5,080 nucleotides of DNA from an uncultured Eubacteriales bacterium (GTDB lineage Bacteria > Bacillota > Clostridia > Oscillospirales > Ruminococcaceae), in the NCBI GenBank assembly GCA_902493155.1, contig CABUOE010000168.1, positions 1 to 5,080 of the forward strand. Reading direction: 5' to 3'. Within the stretch, counting starts at the first letter, position 1, and the number at the start of each line of letters is the position of its first letter. The position numbers and the translations under genes were made by a program. Shown here piece by piece: positions 1 through 4,746 of the stretch. A model generated the notes under the pieces. It did not search any database and had not been told where the DNA came from. It worked only from the letters and a program-made list of their open reading frames with translations.

Positions 1-512
1 GCGGCATCGAGGCGGTGGAAATCACCTTCACGGTGCCCGGCGCGGAGGAAGTCATCCGCGTCCTGTCCGACGAGCTTGCGGGCAAAGCCGCTGTGGGAGC
101 CGGGTCGGTGCTGGACGCCGAAACCGCCCGCATCGCCATCCTGGCGGGCGCTCAGTTCATTGTTTCCCCCTGCCTGTCGGAAGAGGTCATCCGGACCTGC
201 AATCGGTATCGGGTGTTCTGCGCCTGCGGCATCATGACGGTGACTGAGGCGGTCAGAGCCATGGAAGCGGGAGCGGATTTGCTGAAAATCTTCCCGGCGG
301 ACACTCTGGGCATGGGCTTTTTAAAGGCGCTCCACGGCCCGCTGCCTCAGGCGAAGCTGATGCCCACCGGCGGCGTGACGGTGGAAAACACCGCCGATTG
401 GCTCCGGGCGGGAGCTGTGGCGGTGGGGACGGGAGGCTCCCTCACAAAAGGCGACGTTTCCGAAAATGCCCGCCGCTTCCTCGCTGAGACGGCAAAGGTT
501 CTCAAAAAGTGA
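1..512 (+). CDS. eda: KDPG/KHG-type aldolase (class I), 5'-truncated by window edge
   Basis: This is the C-terminal 169 residues (reading frame from base 3) of an Eda-family aldolase, a cytoplasmic class I enzyme that cleaves 2-keto-3-deoxy-6-phosphogluconate, or related 2-keto-3-deoxy/4-hydroxy-2-oxo acids, to pyruvate plus an aldehyde. Family landmarks in order are VEITFTVPGA (the Glu aligns with E. coli Eda E45), GAGSVLD, GAQFIVSP, GIMTVTEAV, LLKIFPA with the Schiff-base Lys at codon 285-287, and PTGGV plus GTGGSL near the C-terminus, which build the phosphate site. Family members run about 200-215 residues, so roughly 40-45 N-terminal residues lie before the window. The GTG at base 15 is an internal Val, because the frame is open upstream and the family motif begins before it. 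The position equivalent to E. coli Arg49 is Thr, so KDPG as exact substrate is not assured. The stop TGA overlaps the next gene's start. Confidence 0.9.
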   Translation, partial: GIEAVEITFTVPGAEEVIRVLSDELAGKAAVGAGSVLDAETARIAILAGAQFIVSPCLSEEVIRTCNRYRVFCACGIMTVTEAVRAMEAGADLLKIFPADTLGMGFLKALHGPLPQAKLMPTGGVTVENTADWLRAGAVAVGTGGSLTKGDVSENARRFLAETAKVLKK

Positions 513-1189
513 GGGCCATAAAACCGAGACGGCGGCTGAAGCCGGTTTTCTGGATGGTACTCCTGCTGTTCATTGCCCTCATTTGGGCGGGATTTTGGGC
601 GGCCAGCTGCTTAAACCTTTTGCCTAAGCGCTCCTATACCGCCGCAGATTTCGGCATCGAGACTGCCATAAGCCCCAACGACGCGGACGGCGATGGCATC
701 GACGACTACAGGGACATTATGCTGGGCGCCCGGGCCTTCGTCGAGACGAAACCCAAGTACGACGGCAGCTATTTCGCCGGAGGCTACCCGCCAGAGGGTA
801 TCGGGGTCTGCACTGACGTGATCTGGCAGGGTTTTCTGGCCGCCGGGTACGCCCTCAAGGATCTGGTGGACTTAGACATCGCCGCCAACCGGGAAGCCTA
901 CCCGGAAATCGACATTCCCGACCCCAACATCGATTTCAGGCGGGTCAAAAACCTGCGGATTTTCTTTGACCGCAATGCCGAAAGCCTGACCCTTGACCCC
1001 GATGAAATCGGGGAGTGGCAGCCCGGGGACGTCGTCGTTTACCCCAAGCACATCGCCATCGTCTCCGACAAGCGCAACAAAAAGGGCCGGCCCTACATCA
1101 TCCACCACGGCGGTCAGCCGGTACTGGAAGAAGACGCCCTGACCCGGATGGAAATCGTCGGCCACTACCGCTGGAATCCCGCAAAATAG
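509..1189 (+). CDS. Membrane-anchored DUF1287 family protein
   Basis: The 226-residue product belongs to the DUF1287 family (as E. coli YijF), whose biochemical role is not established. The N-terminus is basic (MRAIKPRRRLK), followed by one hydrophobic helix at about residues 14-37, so the rest is probably outside the membrane as a signal-anchored domain. Residues 58-69 read DADGDGIDDYRD, matching an EF-hand/dockerin-type calcium loop (Asp at loop positions 1, 3, 5, 9 and 12, Gly at 6). The DUF1287 core follows: GGYPPEGIGVCTDVIW with Cys101, then GDVVVYPKHIAIVSD with His181, and HHGG at 199-202. The Cys/His layout resembles NlpC/P60-like papain-fold enzymes, so a hydrolase acting on cell wall or peptide is a reasonable inference only. 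The GTG start overlaps the aldolase stop as GTGA, with AAAGG at 494-498 about 10 nt upstream, suggesting translational coupling. An internal ATG (codon 16) would cut the basic N-terminus and is less likely. Confidence 0.85.
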   Translation: MRAIKPRRRLKPVFWMVLLLFIALIWAGFWAASCLNLLPKRSYTAADFGIETAISPNDADGDGIDDYRDIMLGARAFVETKPKYDGSYFAGGYPPEGIGVCTDVIWQGFLAAGYALKDLVDLDIAANREAYPEIDIPDPNIDFRRVKNLRIFFDRNAESLTLDPDEIGEWQPGDVVVYPKHIAIVSDKRNKKGRPYIIHHGGQPVLEEDALTRMEIVGHYRWNPAK

Positions 1190-1227
1190 GAGCTTTTAAT
1201 CCTGTAAACCAAAATAACTTTACATAG

Positions 1228-1235
1228 AAAGGCGG
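1228..1235 (+). promoter_or_regulatory. Ribosome binding site of the TIM-barrel gene
   Basis: AAAGGCGG lies 7 nt before the ATG at 1243 and fixes that start. It sits in a 53-bp AT-richer gap after the DUF1287 gene. Confidence 0.7.
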
Positions 1236-1242
1236 CGTCTCT

Positions 1243-2001
1243 ATGATCGTCGGCGCACAACTGTACACCATCAGCAATTTTGCACAGGACGAGGCGGGTA
1301 TCCGCACCTCTTACCAAAAACTCAGTGAGATGGGATACCGTGCCATCCAGTATTCGGGACTTCCCATGATCGGGGCGGAAAAGTTAAAGGAAATCGCCGA
1401 TCAAAACGGCCTGTACTACGTGGTCTCCCACATAGGCGTGGAGCGTCTGCTCAACGAAACCGACGCGGTCATCCAGGAGCACCGCATCATGGGCTACCGG
1501 GACATCGGCATCGGAGGTTGTTCCGGCCGCTACCGGGAAGACGGCCTTAACGGCATGAGGGCTTTTATCCGGGACATGAAACTGGCTGTCGAAAAGATGA
1601 ACGCCGCCGGAATGAAATTTCACTACCACAACCACTACCAGGAGTTCGAACGGTTCGGCGGCGTGACCCCCATGGACCTGGTCCTCGGGGAAACCGACTG
1701 GGGTGTCATCCTGGACACCTACTGGGTGCAGTACGCCGGCCTCGACTCCGCCAAAACCTTGCGGCAAATGGAGGGCCGGGTGCAGTTTTGCCACCTAAAG
1801 GACATGGAAATCTCCCAGATGGAACAGCGGATGGCGCCGGTGGGGCAGGGCAACCTGGACTGGCCGGAAATCCTCGCCGTCTGCGAGGAAACCGGCGTCC
1901 AGTACGGCTTAGTGGAGCAGGATTACACCTACGGCCGGGACCCCTTTGAAGAAATGCGCCGGAGCGCGGAAAACTTGCGGAACATGGGCGCGCAATTCTA
2001 G
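1243..2001 (+). CDS. Sugar phosphate isomerase/epimerase-like TIM-barrel protein
   Basis: The 252-residue protein belongs to the xylose isomerase-like/AP endonuclease 2 TIM-barrel superfamily (COG1082 type), which contains cytoplasmic, usually metal-dependent sugar or inositol isomerases, epimerases and dehydratases. Strand-end residues expected for metal and substrate binding are visible: HYHNHYQEF at 127-135, VILDTYW with Asp158, FCHLKD with His184 and Lys186, and LVEQD with Glu225. The VGQGNLDWPEI segment at 200-210 is typical of the group, and the N-terminal GAQLYTI is the usual first strand. The length is normal for a single-domain member. It lies 53 bp after the DUF1287 gene and 152 bp before an oxidoreductase of the Gfo/Idh/MocA family; this pairing is common in inositol, keto-sugar and C-glycoside degradation loci. 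The exact substrate cannot be read from sequence. It could equally be an epimerase, a dehydratase (IolE-like) or a lyase component. Confidence 0.85.
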   Translation: MIVGAQLYTISNFAQDEAGIRTSYQKLSEMGYRAIQYSGLPMIGAEKLKEIADQNGLYYVVSHIGVERLLNETDAVIQEHRIMGYRDIGIGGCSGRYREDGLNGMRAFIRDMKLAVEKMNAAGMKFHYHNHYQEFERFGGVTPMDLVLGETDWGVILDTYWVQYAGLDSAKTLRQMEGRVQFCHLKDMEISQMEQRMAPVGQGNLDWPEILAVCEETGVQYGLVEQDYTYGRDPFEEMRRSAENLRNMGAQF

Positions 2002-2136
2002 CAAATGGGGCGTCCTTGTTTGAAAGGCCGCCGTTGGCACGCTATTTTGTTCCTCTGCCGCGAAAATCTTTGCAAACCGGGAACAAACCCCTTGGTTTTT
2101 GCGCCTTTGCCGCGCAGAACCAGCCCAAACACCTGG

Positions 2137-2143
2137 AAAGGAG
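2137..2143 (+). promoter_or_regulatory. Ribosome binding site that decides the oxidoreductase start
   Basis: A near-perfect AAAGGAG precedes ATG 2154 by 10 nt and an in-frame TTG at 2151 by 7 nt. Either gives a protein that begins directly before the Rossmann motif. The frame is open back to 2016 but that stretch has no such site. Confidence 0.75.
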
Positions 2144-2153
2144 TGTTGATTTG

Positions 2154-3329
2154 ATGGAACCAATCCGTGTCGGCGTGGTGGGCGTCGGCAACATGGGCAG
2201 CGCCCACGCCAAGAATATTTTGGACGGCAAAGTCCGGGGGATGACCCTGGCCGCCGTCTGTGACATCGAGCCGCAAAAGCTTTGTTGGGCGGAAGAAAAC
2301 CTCCCCGGCGCGGCGCGGTTTTCCGACTATGAGGAAATGCTCCAAAGCGGCCTCATCGACATGGTCATCGTCGCCACCCCACACTATCTCCACCCGCCTA
2401 TGGGCATTTCCGGCTTCCGCCACGGGCTTCATGTCCTCATCGAAAAGCCCGCCGGGGTTTACGTCAAGCAGGTGGAAGAATTAAACGCCGCCGCAAAACA
2501 GTCGGGAAAGCTCTTCGGCATCATGCTGAACCAGCGGATGAACTCCCTCTACCGCAAGGCCCGGGCGCTCGTCCAGAGCGGCGCTTTGGGGGAGCCAAAA
2601 CGCTGCGTCTGGATCATCACCAACTGGTACCGCACCCAGGCGTACTACGATTCCGGCTCTTGGCGGGCCACCTGGGCCGGGGAGGGAGGCGGCGTGCTTT
2701 TAAACCAGTGCCCCCACCACCTGGACCTGTGGCAGTGGATTTTCGGGATGCCGCAGCGCATCCGGGGCTTCTGCCGGTACGGCCGCTGGCACGACATCGA
2801 GGTGGAGGACGACGTGACCGCCTACGCCGAGTATGAAAACGGCGCTACCGGCCTGCTCATTACCTCCACCGGGGAAACCCCCGGCACCAACCGGCTGGAA
2901 ATCTCCGGCGACAAAGGAAAGCTGGTTTTAGAGGACGGCAAAATGACCTTTTGGGAGCTTTCTGCCCCGGAGCGGGAATTTTGCTTTACCTCCAAAGACG
3001 GCTTTCTGATGCCGGAAACCACCCGCCACGAAATCCGTCCCGACGGGGAGGATACGGCCCATATCGGCATCCTCCAGAACTTCGCAGACGCCGTTTTATA
3101 CGGGGAACCCCTCATCGCCCCCGGCTATGACGGGATAAACGGTTTGCAGATCTCCAACGCCATCCATTTTTCCGACTGGACAGGGGAGACAGTAGAGCTT
3201 CCCGTGAATGGGGAACGGTTTTATGAGATGCTCAGGGAGCGGGCCTCCCATTCCCGGCAGAAAAAACACGTTGTGTCGGAAATCAGCGATTTGCAGGGAA
3301 CCTACAACGACCGGTGGAAATCAAGGTAA
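2154..3329 (+). CDS. Gfo/Idh/MocA family NAD(P)-dependent oxidoreductase
   Basis: The 391-residue product is a cytoplasmic two-domain dehydrogenase of the glucose-fructose oxidoreductase/inositol dehydrogenase/MocA family, which oxidises or reduces a hydroxyl of a sugar, inositol or glycoside. The N-terminal Rossmann domain opens with IRVGVVGVGNMG (G10, G12, G15), and Asp37 after the second strand favours NAD over NADP. The family signature ATPHYLHPPM is at 75-83, and LIEKPAG at 95-101 supplies the conserved Lys98. The C-terminal domain has EGGGVLLNQCPHHLDLWQW (177-195), where His188 aligns with the catalytic His of inositol dehydrogenase and Asn184 replaces its Asp, as in many relatives. The C-terminal 25 residues are polar and basic. 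The length is typical. ATG 2154 is chosen from the AAAGGAG site and the position of the dinucleotide fold. It is the last gene before a strong terminator and probably works with the upstream TIM-barrel protein on the same substrate. Confidence 0.9.
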   Translation: MEPIRVGVVGVGNMGSAHAKNILDGKVRGMTLAAVCDIEPQKLCWAEENLPGAARFSDYEEMLQSGLIDMVIVATPHYLHPPMGISGFRHGLHVLIEKPAGVYVKQVEELNAAAKQSGKLFGIMLNQRMNSLYRKARALVQSGALGEPKRCVWIITNWYRTQAYYDSGSWRATWAGEGGGVLLNQCPHHLDLWQWIFGMPQRIRGFCRYGRWHDIEVEDDVTAYAEYENGATGLLITSTGETPGTNRLEISGDKGKLVLEDGKMTFWELSAPEREFCFTSKDGFLMPETTRHEIRPDGEDTAHIGILQNFADAVLYGEPLIAPGYDGINGLQISNAIHFSDWTGETVELPVNGERFYEMLRERASHSRQKKHVVSEISDLQGTYNDRWKSR

Positions 3330-3339
3330 TATTATAAGG

Positions 3340-3390
3340 AAACCGCCTGATTTTGCAGCATTGCAAAACCGGGCGGTTTTTTTGTTTTTA
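3340..3390 (+). terminator. Rho-independent terminator of the catabolic operon
   Basis: A two-part stem follows the oxidoreductase stop by 10 nt. AAACCGCC (3340-3347) pairs with GGCGGTTT (3372-3379), and TTTTGCA (3351-3357) pairs with TGCAAAA (3362-3368) around loop GCAT, with a 3x3 internal loop between. A T-rich tract runs 3377-3389. Confidence 0.9.
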
Positions 3391-3398
3391 TAGGTAAT

Positions 3399-3477
3399 GT
3401 AGGGGCGGGGCTTGCTCCGCCCGCCCTTCTTTCCGAACGTTCGCGGTTTATCGCGGGCGAACACAGTTCGCCCCTAC
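3399..3477. repeat. A element, copy 1
   Basis: The 79-bp element has terminal inverted repeats GTAGGGGCG (3399-3407) and CGCCCCTAC (3469-3477). Internal hairpins are 3403-3410 with 3415-3422 (loop CTTG, one G.T pair), 3441-3445 with 3452-3456 (loop GTTTAT), and GGGCGAAC (3455-3462) with GTTCGCCC (3466-3473) around loop ACA. The last two share two bases and the first and third overlap the terminal repeats, so alternative folds are possible. This copy has T at 3441 where the others have C, turning a C-G pair into T.G. Confidence 0.85.
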
Positions 3478-3510
3478 ACCTGCAATCTACCGGAATGTCC
3501 CCTGAAAACC

Positions 3511-3539
3511 GTAGGGGGCGATGCTCACATCGCCCCGCC
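3511..3539. repeat. B hairpin, copy 1
   Basis: GGGGCGATG (3515-3523) pairs perfectly with CATCGCCCC (3528-3536) around loop CTCA. It begins with GTAGGGG like the A element, suggesting a related but shorter element. The flanking TTCCCGGGAA palindrome (3554-3563) closes the B segment. Confidence 0.85.
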
Positions 3540-3566
3540 TTTTCTCCAAAACCTTCCCGGGAATCC

Positions 3567-3645
3567 GTAGGGGCGGGGCTTGCTCCGCCCGTCTTTCTTC
3601 CCGAACGTCCGCGGTTTATCGCGGGCGAACGCAGTTCGCCCCTAC
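3567..3645. repeat. A element, copy 2
   Basis: Exactly 168 bp after copy 1 and the same 79-bp length. It differs from copy 1 at five positions: three in the stretch after the first hairpin (3592, 3594, 3600), 3609 (C, restoring a C-G pair) and 3631 (loop ACA becomes GCA). All Watson-Crick stem positions of the third hairpin are kept. Confidence 0.85.
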
Positions 3646-3678
3646 ACCTGCAATCTACCGGAATGTCCCCTGAAAACC

Positions 3679-3707
3679 GTAGGGGGCGATGCCCACATCG
3701 CCCCGCC
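3679..3707. repeat. B hairpin, copy 2
   Basis: Same 9-bp perfect stem as copy 1, 168 bp downstream. The only change within the hairpin is in the loop (CTCA to CCCA at 3693). Confidence 0.85.
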
Positions 3708-3734
3708 TTTTCCCCAAAACCTTCCCGGGAATCC

Positions 3735-3813
3735 GTAGGGGCGGGGCTTGCTCCGCCCGCCCTTCTTTCCGAACGTCCGCGGTTTATCGCGGGCGAACAC
3801 AGTTCGCCCCTAC
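3735..3813. repeat. A element, copy 3
   Basis: Third A element, 168 bp after copy 2, differing from copy 1 only at 3777 (C for T). Homology continues for ACCTGCAA and then stops, so no third B segment is present. Confidence 0.85.
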
Positions 3814-3894
3814 ACCTGCAACCCGCCGATGCCCGTTTCCATCTTCATCGGAGGATTCCGTCTCATCCAGCATTTCCAGTATGAAAAAATAATC

Positions 3895-3908
3895 CGAACA
3901 AATTTTCG
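3895..3908. promoter_or_regulatory. LexA/DinR-like palindrome upstream of the -35 element (tentative)
   Basis: CGAACAAATTTTCG resembles the Bacillus-type SOS box, a CGAAC half-site with four spacer bases and a GTTCG half-site, with one half-site mismatch (T for G at 3904). A second TCCGAACAA lies 32 bp downstream (3925-3933), inside the promoter spacer. The position suits a repressor, but AT-rich promoter DNA gives such matches by chance. Confidence 0.25.
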
Positions 3909-3916
3909 AAAACCCC

Positions 3917-3944
3917 TTGATTTTTCCGAACAATTGTGTATAAT
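3917..3944 (+). promoter_or_regulatory. Sigma-A-type promoter for the small membrane protein gene
   Basis: TTGATT (3917-3922) and a perfect TATAAT (3939-3944) are separated by 16 bp in a locally AT-rich stretch that contrasts with the GC-rich surroundings. Transcription would start near 3951, giving a leader of about 50 nt before the ATG at 4001. Confidence 0.75.
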
Positions 3945-4000
3945 AGACTTATGAAACAAATGTTCTTATTGATAAAAATCTAGAAAGGCAAGGGATTTTC

Positions 4001-4456
4001 ATGATGTTTGCAATCAAAATGCTGTTGGCGCTCTTTCTCTCCGGCGCGATTTTTCTCTTCACGCTTTACCGTCTGCTGGGCTTTCGTTTCCGGCTCACCT
4101 ATAAAAAGCTGCTCCTCTCCATCGTGCTGAGCTTCTGCATCAGCACCCCCGTTCACGCCGTCCACCACAGCTACATAGGGCTTTCGGAACACCTGTGGTT
4201 CGACAATTTGGGCATCGTGGTTTTTGCGGTGCTTTTGGCCTGCGCCGCGGCGGGGCTGATGCTGCCCCTTCCACGGAGGGCGGTCCGCCGCCTTTTCTTG
4301 GGTAGACGTGCCGCCGTCCCCGCACCCCGCCCCGTTTCCGGCTATAGCCGACCCATGCCCCGGAGCTCCCGCCCCGCGGGACAGGCTGTCGGTTATGCCC
4401 AAGCCGAGCCTTTCGATTACACCGGATATGCCGCTCCAGGCTGTCGGGCCCGGTAG
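4001..4456 (+). CDS. Small three-helix membrane protein of unknown function
   Basis: I do not recognise a family for this 151-residue product. Hydrophobic stretches at about 4-24, 36-53 and 69-90 predict three membrane helices. Positive charges after helix 1 (RFRLTYKK, 29-36) and after helix 3 (RRAVRRLFLGRR, 92-103) place the N-terminus outside and the C-terminus in the cytoplasm. The 55-68 loop, with HH and a further His, would be external. The last 50 residues are rich in Pro, Arg, Ala and Tyr and look disordered. ATG 4001 is followed by a second ATG at 4004. AAGGGA ends 6 nt upstream, and the gene has its own promoter at 3917-3944, so it is probably monocistronic. The expected codon pattern and promoter support a real gene, but the tail is low-complexity and the true end could differ if a frameshift is present. 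Confidence 0.7.
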   Translation: MMFAIKMLLALFLSGAIFLFTLYRLLGFRFRLTYKKLLLSIVLSFCISTPVHAVHHSYIGLSEHLWFDNLGIVVFAVLLACAAAGLMLPLPRRAVRRLFLGRRAAVPAPRPVSGYSRPMPRSSRPAGQAVGYAQAEPFDYTGYAAPGCRAR

Positions 4457-4669
4457 AGAAGTACTGGATGTTTTCCAGGTTTGTTCGTCGTTCTCACACA
4501 GGCGGGACGATACGAATATCGTGTCCTATAAGGTTTCTTGGAACGCCGCTCTCAAAATATCCATTTTGCCCCTTAAACGCTGTGAATCAGTAGGGGCGGG
4601 GGCTCTGCTCCACCCGCGGACAACATCCTCGCCTCCTTCACCAAAAGACCTGATTTCCTATAGACGCCC
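4457..4669. other. Intergenic stretch between convergent genes
   Basis: No credible gene is seen. Two weak hairpins are visible: CTGGA/TCCAG (4464-4468 with 4474-4478) followed by a T/G-rich run, which might end the membrane protein transcript, and ACGATA/TATCGT (4507-4512 with 4517-4522). A diverged piece of the upstream repeat lies at 4585-4619. Confidence 0.5.
4585..4619. repeat. Solitary diverged copy of the A-element left end
   Basis: GAATCAGTAGGGGCGGGGG matches the junction GAATCCGTAGGGGCGGGGC seen before A copies 2 and 3, followed by CTCTGCTCCACCCGCGG in place of CTTGCTCCGCCCG. The match includes bases before the GTAGGGGCG terminus, so it is homologous to the array unit rather than an isolated A element. 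The right end is missing and the first hairpin is weakened. Confidence 0.65.
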
Positions 4670-4708
4670 AAAAAAGCCCAGGCCCCGGTTTTTTAACCGG
4701 GGCCTGGG
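4670..4708 (-). terminator. Strong rho-independent terminator, best read on the minus strand
   Basis: CCCAGGCCCCGGTT (4677-4690) and AACCGGGGCCTGGG (4695-4708) form a perfect 14-bp stem with a 4-base loop. On the minus strand the stem is followed by C and six T (4670-4675 are A on the plus strand), a proper T-tract about 40 nt after the minus-strand gene's stop. On the plus strand the following TCGTTTGTTT is weaker, so it may act bidirectionally between the convergent genes. Confidence 0.88.
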
Positions 4709-4746
4709 TCGTTTGTTTACAGGACGCCATGTCTGAGGCAGGGAAA

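Larger units (their letters stand above)
3399..3821. repeat. Tandem hairpin-rich repeat array, 168-bp period, order A-B-A-B-A
   Basis: The stretch between the operon terminator and the next promoter is filled by two full 168-bp units starting at 3399 and 3567, plus a third partial unit from 3735. Homology in the third ends after ACCTGCAA near 3821. Each unit is a 79-bp A element bounded by GTAGGGGCG and CGCCCCTAC, then an 89-bp B segment carrying its own hairpin. By eye units 1 and 2 differ at 7 of 168 positions, and A copies 1 and 3 at one position. No transposase or protein gene is present. The strand is undefined because the elements are largely inverted repeats. It may be an intergenic repeat family of the host genome, but one window cannot show copy number. 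Confidence 0.9.

Noticed and set aside
1384..1794. Minus-strand frame of 136 residues opposite the TIM-barrel gene
   Set aside because: It is a complementary-strand shadow, rich in His/Val from the opposite strand's codons, without a start signal.
2016..2153. N-terminal extension of the oxidoreductase from a TTG at 2016
   Set aside because: The AAAGGAG site at 2137-2143 and the Rossmann motif right after ATG 2154 support the shorter protein.
3399..3821. CRISPR array
   Set aside because: The regular repetition has a 168-bp period, the segments between A elements are themselves repeated, and there are no short repeats with unique spacers and no cas genes.
3826..3851. CCGATG/CATCGG hairpin after the array
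   Set aside because: It has a six-base stem with a 14-base loop and no T-tract. Too weak to call a terminator or attenuator.
3495..3884. 129-residue plus-strand frame across the repeat array
   Set aside because: It is periodic with the 168-bp repeat, built from inverted-repeat DNA, lacks a ribosome site and has no family match. Its openness follows from the period being divisible by three.
3980..4402. 140-residue minus-strand frame opposite the membrane protein
   Set aside because: It is an antisense shadow in GC-rich DNA with low-complexity charged content. The plus strand has a promoter, a ribosome site and coherent membrane helices.
4308..4736. 142-residue plus-strand frame overlapping the membrane protein and running on to 4736
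   Set aside because: It runs out of frame through the membrane protein gene, then through a repeat fragment and a terminator hairpin. No start signal or recognisable domain.
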